NCBI GenBank assembly: GCA_963682025.1
Contig: OY821518.1
Location: 32,506,032-32,570,031 of the forward strand
Source of the DNA: Cordilura impudica
Taxonomy: Eukaryota; Arthropoda; Insecta; Diptera; Scathophagidae
Direction: 5' to 3'
Length of the DNA: 64,000 nt
Below, piece by piece: positions 34,325-46,555 of this stretch (position 1 is the first letter of the stretch; the number at the start of each line of letters is the position of its first letter). Below the pieces are notes generated by a model. That model ran no database searches. It was not told the origin of the DNA and was given only the letters and a program-made list of their open reading frames with translations. The position numbers and the translations under genes were made by a program.

Positions 34325-36075
34325 TTTTTTTAAATATGTATGTATCTCCTCTTAAAAAAAATTTTTTTTGGTAAAAGTAAATTTTCTAAAAAAAAAGGAA
34401 ATTTTCTTTACACAGTAAATTTTTTTTAATAAACATTTTCTTAAAAAAGTACCTTTTCTTCAAAAGTACCTTTTGTTACAAATACGTTTTAATAAACAGT
34501 ATCGTACAGTACAGTAAACTGTCTTAGTACAATACATTTTCTTAAAGAAGTACCTCTTCTTAAAAAAGCAATTTTTTTTGAAAAAAGTACACATTCTTTA
34601 AAAAGTAAAATTTTATTAAATTAAAGTAAACTTCCTTTAAAACGTTAAGTTTCCTTATAAATTAAATTTTTTTAAAGTAAACATTTTCTTAAAAAAGTAA
34701 ATTTTCTTGAAAAAAATTAAATTTTCTTGAAAAAAATTAAATTTTCTTAAAAATGCAAATTTTCTTTAGAAAGTAAATTTTTTAATAAAAACATTTTCGT
34801 AAAAAAGTAAATTTTCTTTAAAAAGTACCTTTTTTCATAAATAATCTTTTCGTAAAAAGTGCCTTTTCTTAAAAAGTAAATTTTCTTAAAAAAGTACCTC
34901 TAGAAACTATATTTTCTTAAAAAGTATATTCTTCTTAAAAAAGTATATTTTTTAAAAAAGTACCTTTTCTTAAAAAGTACATTTTCTTAAAAAAGTATCT
35001 CTAGAAACTATATTTTCTTAAAAAGTATATTTTTCTTAAAAAAGTATGTCTTCTTAAAAAAGGAAATTTTCTAGAAAAAAGTATATATTCTTAAAAAAGG
35101 ACCTTTCCTTAAAAAGTAACTTTTCTTAAAAAGTAACTGTTCTTAAATAGTGCCTTCTCTGAAAAAGTACTTTTTAAGAAAAGGTAAAAAGTACCTTTTC
35201 TTAATAAATAACTTTTCTTAAAAAGTACCTCTGCTTAAAAGAGTATATTATCTTAAAAGAGTATATTTTTCTTAAAAAAGTATGTCTTCTTAAAAAAGGA
35301 AATTTTCTTGAAAAAGTAAATTTTATTAAAAAAGTACATTTTCTTAAAAAGTAAATTTTCTTAAAAAAGTACCTCTACTTAAAAAACTATATTTTCTTAA
35401 AAAAGTATATTTTTCTTAAAACTAACTAAGTAACTAAGTAACTGTTCTTAAATAGTGCCTTCTCTGAAAAAATACCTTTTCTTAAAAAGTAATTTTTCTT
35501 AAAAAGTAGATATTCTTAAATAGAACCTTTTCTTAATAAACAACTTTTCTTAAAAAGTACCTTACTTAAAAAAGTATATTTTCTTAAAAAAGTATATTTT
35601 TCTTAAAAAAGTATGTCTTCTTAAAAAAGGAAATTTTCTTGAAAATGTTCATTTCCTTAAAAAAGTACCTTTTCTTAAAAAGTACCTTTTCTTAAAAATT
35701 TTAATTTTCTTAATAAAATACATTTTCTTAAAAAATTACCTCTACTTTAAAATATCTTTTCTTAAAATACTATATTTTTCTTTAAAAAGTACCTTTCTTA
35801 AGGAAGTACATCTTCTTAAAGAAGTAAATTTCCTTTAGAAAGTAAGTTTGCTTTAAAAATAATTTTTTTTTTAAATAAACGTTTTCTTAAAAAGTAAAGT
35901 TTCTTAAAATAGTATATTTTCTTTAAAAAGTACATCTTCTAAAAAAGAGAATTTTATTAAAAAAACTTTGAGAATGTCATTTTCTTTAACAGTATAGTTT
36001 GCTAAATGAGTACATCTTAAAATAGTATCCTTCCTTAAAAAATCCTTTTCCTAAAAAAGTGCGTTTTTGTGAATT
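34325..36075 (-). repeat. GTAC minisatellite, inverted main block
   Basis: About 1.7 kb of the same 16-18-bp units. A higher-order duplication is visible: a ~100-bp motif with GTATGTCTTCTTAAAAAAGG and TAAATAGTGCCTTCTCTGAA recurs near 35040-35160, 35280-35460 and 35600. Confidence 0.88.
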
Positions 36076-36257
36076 AAATAACTGAATTCTAACATACTTG
36101 TCATCACAACCCTTCTTATGCTCTTACATTTAATTTATTTTTCTTGTCAATAATTAAGAAATGTTATTCTTTTTTTTTTAACTTTTATTGAATAAACTTT
36201 ATTATATCAAACTGACTTTAAATATAATTAAAAAGTGGCTTTTCTTAATAAAGCAAT

Positions 36258-36727
36258 TTGTTGTGGCTCGTGTACTAAGAAAAAACAGAACATGTACAAT
36301 AAACAGGTTCGAGTTCAGTTATATTTTAAGTCGTGTTTAAAATATAACTGAACTCGAACCTGTTTATTGTACATGTTCTGTTTTTTCTTAGTACACGAGC
36401 CACAACACGACTTAAAATATAACTGAACTCGAACCTGTTTATTGTACATGTTCTTTTTTTTTGTTTTTCAGTACACGTACCAGAACATGAACTTCAAATA
36501 AAGCAACACTAAAAAATGTGTGGTTTATGTGTGATTGAAACAAAAAGTACGTGATACAAAAATGTTCGTGTAAATAACGAAATATTAAAACGAGCACAGT
36601 CATGGTTGTGTTGGGCACCGTAGAAAATTTAGAAACGCACATAATTGATATGAAAATAAAGATATGTGTTGGCTGCTTTTGAACAGAACATTGTGTGTTT
36701 CATGTGTGTATTTCCTGAACCTTGATG
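36258..36727 (-). repeat. ~470-bp repeat, inverted partner of 30151-30450
   Basis: Its reverse complement carries the same blocks in the same order as 30151-30450, but the end segment is present three times in alternating orientation, creating the hairpin at 36261-36405. Confidence 0.75.
36261..36405. repeat. perfect 69-bp inverted repeat with a 7-nt loop
   Basis: Arms 36261-36329 and 36337-36405 pair base for base; I checked every 10-base block. The loop is GTCGTGT. A third partial copy of the arm follows in direct orientation (36406-36452). No decay is visible between the arms. Confidence 0.95.
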
Positions 36728-37814
36728 TTTACACATCAAAAGATGACACTCATCGCTTTCCTATATAGACTTAAGGTATATGTCATATTTATTTGAAGGA
36801 CTATCAAATACACTAGGATATCATCTCCGTTAAATCTTCATTCAGTCATCATCCTGTATAATAAATTCATTTCGTATTAATAAACATCAGCATTAACTAA
36901 TAAAAAACTTTAATAGCACAGAGCGGTGTAGAGAGGCAAAAATACAGAAAGCCAAATCAATTGTAGAAAGTTCAGTGACCTAAAATGTTTTTTACTTGAT
37001 TATACGAGTATAATAAAACTTACAACACCCTTAAAATAAATGCTTTACGCAAAAAGGTTAAATAGTTGTGTAACAATGAATTGTTAACCATTTTTTTCCG
37101 CAATTTATCCCAAAATACCATATCAAATGTTACACTTATGTGTATTTCCACACTCAAAGAAATCAACTAAAACTGATGGCTACAAAATGAACTAAAGCTT
37201 TTTTGGAGAGGCTAAATATACATGGATCTTTTAAAATTTTCATATTAAAGCCCTTCACTTGTTAGTCACGAAAAAGAAATTTGTTTTGAGTGTAGTTTAT
37301 AAGATGTTTGAGTATTCCATTCCAGTCGGTATACAACACTTTAAGAAGGCACAAAGTCATTTAAAGAAATTGAGGTAATTTTTTTTACCGACTGCCTGGC
37401 TAACTGGCTGGCATATTGTGGAATAAATGATGTGACATTCATTATATTATAAATGATATTTGCACAAAATTTATTTTGCGTAATAATGTGTTCAATTTAA
37501 AATTTTATAGGAACAAGTAAATGTTTGTGAGCAAAAAAACATATATTCTGATGAATGCCGAAATTGCCAATTTTCTTTTTAATTTACAGAATATGTAACA
37601 TAAATATTTGTGGTTGTTCAACTTTTTTTAAGGTTTGTTTGAGGTGAAATCAATTTTTTTTATATTAATTTTCTTTATTAAAGCTTTATGATGAAATCCT
37701 TTAAGAATTTCAAGTATATTAGAGTGTCTCAAAAAAAATGTATTAAATGTACTCCCTATACCTTCATAAGCTAGACATATTGTATTATATTTCCCAAAAT
37801 ATTTTGGCTATACC
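36728..37814. other. AT-rich stretch, no gene recognised
   Basis: It begins with the palindrome GATGTTTACACATC, as found in the foldback-like repeats. No conserved protein or element end was recognised up to the hAT terminus at 37815. Confidence 0.4.
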
Positions 37815-37989
37815 CAGTGCTACTTCTCTAAAAAATAGGTTCCGGAACGCATGTTTTACTAAATATTTACCTTAACTTTTTTTTAATAAAAGGGCATAAT
37901 AATAAAGTACACAGTTTTTTTTTATTCAAAATAGTTTTATTATTCAAATATTATAAACAAAAATAATCAAAAAAAATAAATGAAAATCG

Positions 37990-39010
37990 ATCCTTGATTC
38001 AAAATATTTAGTAGACTGAAAGTGACGAAGCGGTGGTCCAACAATACTCAAAAAAAGAAGCGATGAAACATTCTTTGTGAGAAGGGATGCTCCTTCAGAG
38101 AATGAGATTCATTTGAGAAAAGCCACGTTCGCATTGATTTGAAGAAATCGGTATCGTATTCAGAGCATTTTTTAATAACATTAAATTATTCGGTAAAATT
38201 TTGTGACTTAAATAGTCTCGAAATCCACGGACTGATTCTCTTTCATTTCTTTATTTCTTCTTCCCCAAATGTGAGTGGCGCATTTTCTGGTCAATTATTC
38301 GGATATATAATACGAGTACAATTAATAAGTTTAGTGTCATCATTACTTAGAAGTCGTTTTTCGATAGATCTTTTCAGTTCACCGTAAAATGTATTTAGAT
38401 CGTTAAAAGGTTAATTTTTATTATTACTTTTGTGTAGCTCAATTCCCTTAAGGGTTAAATTATTACTGGCTATGACTGCATGTTTGTAATATGTTCCTGG
38501 CACGATACGTCTTTCTTCGAAAATTTGAACAAGCGACTTCATCTTTACATCTGCCTGGTAAAAATTAATATTTCGATCTTGCAGCTCCAGACTTAATTCA
38601 GGCAATTCCTGAAGAGCATCACACATCAATCCCAAGTCCAAAATAAATTCGATTAATGTAATCTTTCTTTGCATGCCCCGATACATGCAATGATCTTTCT
38701 TATCTCTTGTAGGATCATTTTCAGCTTCTTTAAAGTGTCGAGCCAATGTAGAAAAATTTTCCCGCATAGCAGAAACGGAGCGAAAACTTGATGCCATCCA
38801 TCCAGTGCTCAAAACTCCACCAATTTTCAGAAGTTGAATTTCTAACAATTTTGCACATTAATGTAATTCCCTGCTATTCTTCGGAGATGCATGATAGACA
38901 ACCTATAGTTTATCAATAAGTAATTTAAACCTGTGTATTCCTGATAAAGCTTTCAATGTATCAGCCACTGCTAACTCCAGCCTATGATTGGCACAGTGCC
39001 AGATAATGAT
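37990..39010 (-). pseudogene. hAT transposase remnant, KIAA1586-like
   Basis: Reading right to left: WHCANHRLELAVADTLKAL (the hAT C..H motif region) near 39000-38945; a frame 38848-38411 with WMASSFRSVSAMRENFSTLA, RKITLIEFILDLGLMCDAL and FEERRIVPGTYYKHAVIA; then decayed pieces and CERGFSQMNLI with the hAT dimerisation motif near 38125-38090. The order and motifs resemble the KIAA1586 / zinc-finger-like hAT transposases of insects (family named from memory). The N-terminal half with the BED finger and first Asp is missing because the LINE insertion, and perhaps a deletion, lies at 39010. Many stops; not functional. Confidence 0.72.
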
Positions 39011-39011
39011 T

Positions 39012-41974
39012 GGAGAGTCTCAGAGGGTTTCCGGGTGGCGCCGGACTCCTAACAAGTTCTGAGTGTCAATGATATTCGGTGAGATACGTCAAGGCGAGAT
39101 ATTGGTGCTTTTAAATAACCAATTGCCACCAACAGCCCGCTTGGAGGCCATGCTGGCAGCCCCAGTTCCAGGATCGGATGCAGAAGCTCAATCAGCTACT
39201 CATCTTAAACCAAATGATTACCGAAACCTCAAACAATGTAAATGAAACACACCCGATCCCTCTGATGACGACCTTCAACTTTAAACAACGGACATGATTT
39301 GGAACTTGGAACTAAGGACTTTGTGAAACCAGATGGCCGGATTCAGGAGAGTTCTCAACATCTGATGGTTTTATCATGATATACTCTGGCAAACCCGCCG
39401 ATCACCAGCGGTCTAGTGGAGTGGGAATACTACTGAGCAGGGAAGCGCGAAATGCGCTGATAGACTGGCACCCATATTCTGACAGAATAATTACAGCACG
39501 ACTCCGAACTCGTGCTCGTAACATAACATGTTTGCAATTTTACGCACCCACAGAAACTTCTGACACACAGACTAAAGAAGAATTCTATAGCCAGCGTAAC
39601 CTCAGCTGTCCACAGGGGTGATATATTATTAGTGATGGGCGATTTCAATGCTCAAGTGGGCAACGATAACTCTAATCGAGAACTAGCTATGGGTGTCTAT
39701 GGCATAGGAAGAATGACTGAAAATGGAGAGCTGTTCACAGAATTGGGTTTGGACAGCAAACTGGTGATAGGTGGTACAATTTTTCAGCACAGAATAGTCC
39801 ACAAAGTTGCGTGGGTATCACCTGACCATCGCACAGAAAACCAGATTGACCACATCGCAATTAGCAAGACATGGCGTGCCTCCCTATTAGATGTGCGAAA
39901 TAATCGTGGTGCTGATTGTTCTAGTGACCACCACCTCCTTGTGGGCACTATCAGACTAAGAGTGGCGGCTGTGAAGAAGGAAATTCAAGCTCACACAAAT
40001 TTTGATGTCCAGAAGCTTAATGACCCCAACGTCAAAACTACCTACACTCAGGCCTTGAGAAGCTCAGCAGAAACCAACCAAACTCTTACTGATGAATTTG
40101 TAAATGTGAGGGACGTCATATGTGATGTTGCAGCAAATCATATTGGATATAAAATCCCCGAAATAAAGGCGTGGGTAGCCGATGCAACGTGGAAACTCGT
40201 AGCCATGAGAAAAGAAACTAAGTCTGAAATGAATGACACCAGAACTTGCTCGGAAAAATTCAGACTCCAGGCCATCTATAGTTCTATTGACAGAGAAGTT
40301 AAGCACAGCGCGTGCAGAGACAAACGTAAATGGGCGGAAAACCTTGCCACAGAAGCACAAACTGCGCCGCGTCAGGCAGAACACGCGACTTATATAGAAC
40401 AATCAAAAAACTTGCTAATAAAAACTTCACTTCGTCAAAACCGTCACGAAACAACAACGGCGATCCCATCACCTCAAAAAATGCACAGCTTCACACCATT
40501 ATGCCAACATGCTATCAGTGGACATGTACATACCCCATCCAATATGCAATTGCACTACCCATACCGAGAGGACCGATATACTAGTAACCACCCCTACAAT
40601 AGCAGAAATAGTTAATGCTATACACGCCCTAAAAACCACAAGGCTCCAGGACCTGACAACATCAATCCTGAGCTGTTTAAAGCAGACCCCCAAACAAGTG
40701 CCTTCCTCCTCACAGAGTGCAGAAACTGGAGAGGAATCACACTCCTAAGCATGATAAACAAGATAATTGCTAACATTATCAATAGAAGACTTTTTGACAC
40801 CCTTGACAAAGAGTTTCGTTTTGAACAGGCGGGTTTCAGATCTCACAAGTCTTGCTTAGATCATATAAACAGCCTCCGTATTCTAATTGAGCAGTCAGTC
40901 GAATGGAGATCGCCCCATTACCTGGGCTTTATCGATATCGAAAAAGCTTTTGATACACTTTCACACGATGCCATTTGGAAAGCGCTGACCTGTAAAGGCG
41001 TTCCTAGGAAAATAATAGATATTATCCAGGAGTTGTACAGAAACGCAAATTGTCGTATACTGCACCAAAATTCAATAAGCGACAAAGTTTCTGTTAAAGT
41101 GGGCTGCATATTATCACCTTAACTTTTTAACGTTGTGCTGGACATCGTTATGAGAAATTCAACAGCCAATAACAGAGGCATAACGTGGGGACTAGGCGAA
41201 CGTTTGGCCGATCTTGACTATGCCGGCGACATATGCCTTATAACACATAGTCATTTTGATATGTTGGAAAGCCTCAAAACGGTAGACACAGAAGCTGCAA
41301 AGGCAGGCCTCAGAATAAATATTCCTAAGACGAAGGTCATGAGAATAAATTCTACATGCAAAAGGCCATTTTCCATCCAAAACATCCAAATCTTTCGCTA
41401 CTTTGGTAGAATCACAACAACGACCGGAGGATCCTCTGGTGATCCGACGAGCACCCGGCCAACTAGGCACAGTGTGGAAGTCAACAGCCATCTCCACCCA
41501 CATAAAAATCAACATCTTCAATTCATATGTGAAATCTGTTCTGCTCTATGGGTGCGAAGCGTGGAACATGGCTAGCAAAGATATGAACACCCTGTGAGTC
41601 TTCGTCAACAAATGCCTGAGAAGAATATTAAGAATTTTCTGGCCCAACAGGATATCGAACACACAACTCTGGGAACGCACTCATCAGAGTCAAATACAAA
41701 TCGAAATGTTGAGAAGGAAATGGCGCTGGATTGGTCATGTATTGCGAAAACTTCCAGACGATGTCACCCGTAATGCTATAAACTGGAACCCAGAAGGCTG
41801 TAGAAGGAGAAGACGGCCAGCACACACCTGGTGTAGACAATTAGAATTGGAAGCTTCGAGAGTAGGAAAAATATGGAATGAAATAAAAAACCTTGCACCA
41901 TGTAGAATCGAATGGCGAAACTTTGTTGAGACCTTATGCTCCTTATAGCAACTAAAGGAACCAATATATATCCA
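39012..41974 (+). mobile_element. RTE-like non-LTR retrotransposon (LINE), 3 kb, degenerate
   Basis: An endonuclease-reverse transcriptase gene in one orientation, with a short 3' tail ending in CCAATATATATCC. It interrupts the hAT transposase at its left edge. The right edge touches the long-TIR element. No target duplication could be made out. The left limit is approximate, set where the hAT reading stops. Confidence 0.75.
39290..41948 (+). pseudogene. LINE endonuclease-reverse transcriptase, broken
   Basis: The apurinic-type endonuclease opens near 39290 with an eroded TWNVRTL motif and, in the next pieces, RWPDSGEFSTSDGFIMIYSG, GDFNAQVGND (39640), then TENQIDHIAISKTWR and GADCSSDHHLLVG, which hold catalytic Asp and His residues. 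The reverse transcriptase has RFEQAGFRSHKSCLDHI, palm motif A FIDIEKAFDTLSHD (about 40930), and motif C as LDYAGDI (41212), where the normal second-last residue, Asp, is Gly (YADD to YAGD). The C-terminus has SVLLYGCEAWN and LRRKWRWIGHVLRKLPDD, as in RTE-type elements (often annotated craniofacial development protein 2-like). At least six frameshifts or stops; dead. The clade call is tentative. Confidence 0.8.
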
Positions 41975-44648
41975 ATATATATGGGGGATTTCATGTCAAG
42001 TGCACCAACTTTTGAAACCGATGTCTTCCGATCGGAATGAAATTTGCACCAAGGTTAGTCCTATTGGATAATAGTTTAGACACAATTTTTCAACAAGATC
42101 GGTCCAGATCTCTCTGAGTTAGAGGGGATCAAAATTTGACATTTTGGCCAAACAGGTGTTTTTTTCTCATCCATGTAACTTATTACCTATTGTTCTTAGA
42201 AAATTTTCTCCCAAAGAGTTTATTAGATAGCTATTTCTTCAATATTTCGGAAAAAAATACTTTAAAAAAAAAAAAAAAATTGTAGACTTTTTTTTGCTAA
42301 ATTAAAGCATTTTTTGCCTTTTTTTTCAAAAAAGGGATATTTTTTTTTTCTTTTTCATAAGAAAGCTTAGAATTTTTCCTTTAAGAGCTTTTTGGTCGCT
42401 TAGTGGGATGGGAGTGGGATATCTATCAAAATAAATGTTTTGTAATTCAAGACAACGGTTTTTCAATTTTTCACAAATGCACTATTTTGAATTTTTTCCG
42501 ATTTGTGTCTAAAACCTTACAAATAAAACTTATACTGAGAAACTAGACAAACTAAACTTTCCGAAGGTATGTAAAATACCTTCATAACATAACAGAAGAG
42601 AATGGTTATCTGTAACCTGAAAGAGTTATTTGCAACATTTCAATCTGAACACGAGGATGTTAGAATTGGCTTCACGAAATTAACCCAAATGAGGCCAAAA
42701 CATTGCGTTTTGTCAGAAAGCAGCGGAACTCACACAGTATGCGTTTGCATTTACCATGAAAATGTTAAACTGATGTTGAAGGAAATCAACTTAAAGTATT
42801 AAACAGATGATTCGGCAGATGATTTACACGATTACCGCGATTGCCTTAAATTGACTATGTGTCCTAATGCAACAACTTCTTGCCACTTAGGTGAATGTAC
42901 CAATTGCCCGAAAACCACATTCATCAAAGAAAATTTAATCAACTCTTTAGATCGAGAATATATAGAGGAGGTCAAATTTGATTCTTGGATTCAGACTGAC
43001 AGATGCACATTGAAAACAATCATTTTAAATGTGGATGATTTTGTGGAAGAAATGTGTACAGTATTGCTAAACTTGAGAAACCATGACTTTTTAGTCAAAG
43101 AGCAATGGTCATTCTTAGAGGATTTGAAGATACATTTGAAGTCTGGTGAATTCGTTATTTCATATGATTTCGCAGAAAACTATAAATATGATCTTCAGGA
43201 TGCCATACAAGCATTCCACTTCAATAACGACCAAGCAACTATATTCCCAGTAGTTACTTACTACATGGAAGATGAAAAACTGGAACACAAAAGTATGGCA
43301 ATCATATCTGACGATTTAAAACATAATACCGTTGCAGTTTATGAGTACCAGAAGAGAATACTAAAATTTCTAAAATATAAATTTACAGTAAAGAAGGTAT
43401 ACTACGTTTCCTACTGCTCATGGTAAAGGAGCATGTGATGGTATTGGAGCAAACCTTAAAAGAAATGCAGCGAAGTATAGCCTCCAGTGCTCTCATCTAG
43501 ATCGCATCTTAGATGCGACTGCTTTATTCCATTGGGCAAAGAGTTATTGTAAAGAAACTAAGAGAGCAGATTCGATGCTGCGGTAAATTTTCGATGGCAC
43601 CGCTGAATACCATGCTTTTATACCGCTTGTCGATGGAAGACTCAAGTTGAAAAAGTTTTCTTCCTCTATTCAATGCGATTTCTTTCCAAAGGCAACAAAT
43701 AAACCAGCAGCGAAATCAACAGCTGAACCTAGTAACGCCAAGAAAGCCAAAAAGCTGGATGAAAGACTGGGTATTTAAAAATGTACAAGACTTAAATACT
43801 TCATCAGCTACAATAAATTAAGTATAAAAATAGTTATGATATAAATGGATCTAATGCAATTAAGATTAAGTTTTAATAAATTATTAATCTTTTTATTTTT
43901 AATATTATTATTATTATACATTAATTTAACTATTATTAAAAATAAATAAAAAAATAATAATTTTTCAACATTTCTATAGAAAAAAGCGATTTTTTTTCCT
44001 GAGGTTAACATATTCTGGGTATTACAGTATCGAGGGTATAAAATTTTAGTTAGTTATGTTATATACCTTCGGAAAGGTTAATTTGTCTAGTTTCTCAGTA
44101 TAAGTTTTATTTGTAAGGTTTTACACACAAATAGGAAAAAATTCAAAATAGTGCATTTGTGAAAAATTGAAAAACCGTTGTCTTGAGTTACAAAACATTT
44201 ATTTTGATAGATATCCCACTCCCATCCCACTAAGCGACCAAAAAGCTATTAAAGGAAAAATCCTAAGCTTTGTTATGAAAAAAAAAAAAAATGCACTTTT
44301 TGAAAAAAAGGCAAAAAATGCTTTAATTTAGCAAAAAGAAAGTCTAAAATTTTTTTTTTTTTTAAAGTATTTTTTTCCGAAATATTGAAGAAATAGCTAT
44401 CTAAACTGTTTGGAAGAAAATTTTCTAAGAACAATAGGTAATAAGTTACATGGATGAGAAAAAACACCTGTTTGGCCAAAATGTCAAATTTTGATCCCCT
44501 CTAACTCAGAGAGATCTGGACCGATCTTGTTAAAAAATTGTGTCTAAACTACTATCCAATAGGACTAACCTTGGTGCAAATTTCATCCCGATCGGAAGAC
44601 ATCGGTTTCAAAAGTTGGTGCACTTGACATGAAATCCCCCATATATAT
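41975..44648 (+). mobile_element. long-TIR transposon, ~2.67 kb, ends nearly 600 bp each
   Basis: Left repeat about 41983-42571 and right repeat about 44066-44640 are inverted copies, very similar throughout: GGGGGATTTCATGTCAAGTG at the outside, CTTATACTGAGAAACTAGAC near the inside. Both outer ends sit in ATATATAT, so the exact border and target duplication are unclear. Between them is a single gene (42602-43778). A lone copy of the repeat lies at 57285-57755. The superfamily is not identified. Confidence 0.85.
42602..43778 (+). pseudogene. protein of the long-TIR element; candidate novel-type transposase
   Basis: ATG at 42602 (MVICNLKELFATFQSEHED). A TAA at 42800 breaks the frame, which then goes on unchanged in the same frame to 43426. 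Readable blocks: MRPKHCVLSESSGTHTVCVC; a Cys-rich patch CPNATTSCHLGECTNCPK; VISYDFAENYKYDLQDAIQ; and KSMAIISDDLKHNTVAVYEY. Near 43410 the frame shifts and some residues seem lost, then AHGKGACDGIGANLKRNAAK and a basic tail end at 43778. Similar proteins (with DFAENY, SDG and HGKG..CDG motifs) are, to my memory, multicopy and unnamed in arthropod genomes. The spaced acidic residues suggest an RNase-H-like nuclease, but this is inference. Its place between matching TIRs implies it is the mobilising enzyme. This copy is dead. Confidence 0.7.
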
Positions 44649-44884
44649 ACATATATCAAACATATGCATATAAACAACAGCCTACTCGATTGAGTTATTT
44701 CTTGGAAGTTTTCTATGATTTTAACTTTATAATTTTTGAAAGTGAATATTAAAAAATATGTCATCGGTAATTTATTTTAATTTTTAATACATTAAAAATA
44801 GAAAAATAGGCCCCGGTTTTAGTATTTTCTGAAAAGAGCTTCCGGAACATTGTTTCGGTGCATTCCGTCAGAAAAATAGTACTG

Positions 44885-46540
44885 GATATAACGATAACTG
44901 GCCATAAGCTAAACTATTTGGAAAAGGCCTCCAAAAATCACATTCAAACACATTAAAAGACTACACGAAAATTACGTTACTTCAAGTCAGTAGGTAGCTT
45001 TTCATATTTGCATGCAGAAGCGAAGAATTCTTGAGTATCTTCAAAAATCAAAAAATTGCACAGTGCAACAGCTATTCTGGGGTGGGGGGGGGGGGGGTGG
45101 ATGAGAAATACCAAGTCAGTATATACTAGTAAAACCTCCAACGAGTTTCGCGTTTTCAGGCCAAACTTTTTTTTATGACACCTTGTATTTTTTCCTTATC
45201 TTGATGTTTGTTAGCTTAGTGTTTCAGCTATAACTCAAATCAAGTTGAACTAATTTTATCTAATGAATTCTAATTTTTTAATAACATAACATATTCAGGG
45301 CGTATTTTGGACGCTGAATCCAAATCCGCTCTTGGTTTTTTTTCTATCATCTCGATTTTTCGCTCCATACATATGTTGGAATAACTTGAAAACGGTTCAT
45401 CATATTCTGTTTAAAAAAATTCAAAACTCATCAACAATATTATCTTTAAGCCGTGCTTACATTGGTTTTAAATTTGCTCAGTAGTTTCAGAGGTATCGTT
45501 CAAGTATTGAAAAAAAGAACAATTAAAAAAAATTTTTTTTTTGTTTTTTAAAAATTAATAATTAGTAAATATGCAACAAAAATCACAGTTTTGGTCTAAA
45601 AACATTTAGTTAAACATATTTCGAATGATATGAGCTTTATTTCGTTATAATCGGTACACAACTTTTGATTTTGTTCACAATTTACTGATAAAACTTGATA
45701 AAAATCGCGATTTCCATACAAAAATAAAATTTTTTAATATGTGTGTTTACTGCTGTTCTATTTATGTAATAAGTGTGTTATAGTAATTGTTTTTAGACCA
45801 CTGATTTCAGATATTAAGTCAGATTTTTTCTATCAGCTATACTTTTCAAATTTATCAATAAAAGAGGATTTTAAAGAAAAATTAAAATGTTTAATACACT
45901 GTAGCGGTTACCGGATGCCAAAATAAAACTAGGCTATTGTGCAACGAAGTAACAGATATAAAAATAAAAAAATACGATTTTTCTGGAATCGCTAATGGTT
46001 GTTTTTCATGTGTTGCTTCAAAAAAATAAGTTAGAAGAAAAAAGGAAAAAAACAACCAGACAAGTTTTAGACAGCAGGCAAGACACGTCGAACACTGTTC
46101 TACATAGTCATACGATTTTATAAACAAAACTATAAACAAATAAAAGCTAGTCAATCAGGCATCTCACAGAAACAAATTCCGATCGAAAGTGGATTTGAAA
46201 CCGTATTTGGCTTCTTCAGAAAACGTAAACCGACAAATGTTATCGATATGAAACCACTTTTCATTTCTTAAGTGGAATTGATATTTTAAGTAGCATAGGT
46301 AGAAAAAAACTATGCAGAACAACATGAAATTAATAAAAAAAAATACTATTGATTTATTTATTTTAGCAAAATTTAGACATTTCAATCTTTAAAATAAATT
46401 TTATTACCAATTTAAAAGAAAATGATTTTTAGATGACGAAAAATACAAAACGTCGTAAACTTATTATTGCCACCTTTTTATTTCATACAAACCACTTTTT
46501 GTTTAGTGCAAAATATTTGTTTTTTCTAACAAAATACAAC
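44885..46540. other. unassigned stretch with a dispersed repeat and a poly-G run
   Basis: 45080-45100 is a run of mostly G (13 in a row). 45290-45530 (GACGCTGAATCCAAATCCGC, TGGAATAACTTGAAAACGG, CGTGCTTACATTGG) repeats at 47545-47765 in the same orientation, a short unnamed interspersed repeat. No gene is convincing. Confidence 0.5.
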
Positions 46541-46555
46541 GCTGACAGCAAAATG

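Larger units (their letters stand above)
37815..44884 (-). mobile_element. old hAT element interrupted by a LINE and a long-TIR element
   Basis: Left end CAGTGCTACTTCTCT (37815) and, from the right, CAGTACTATTTTTCT (44884): 12 of 15 match. Both are followed inside by a TTCCGGAA motif. Flanks GCTATACC (37807-37814) and GATATAAC (44885-44892) agree at 6 of 8 positions, a plausible decayed 8-bp target duplication. Transposase pieces are on the minus strand at 37990-39010. The LINE (from about 39012) and the long-TIR element (41975-44648) lie inside. Confidence 0.55.
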
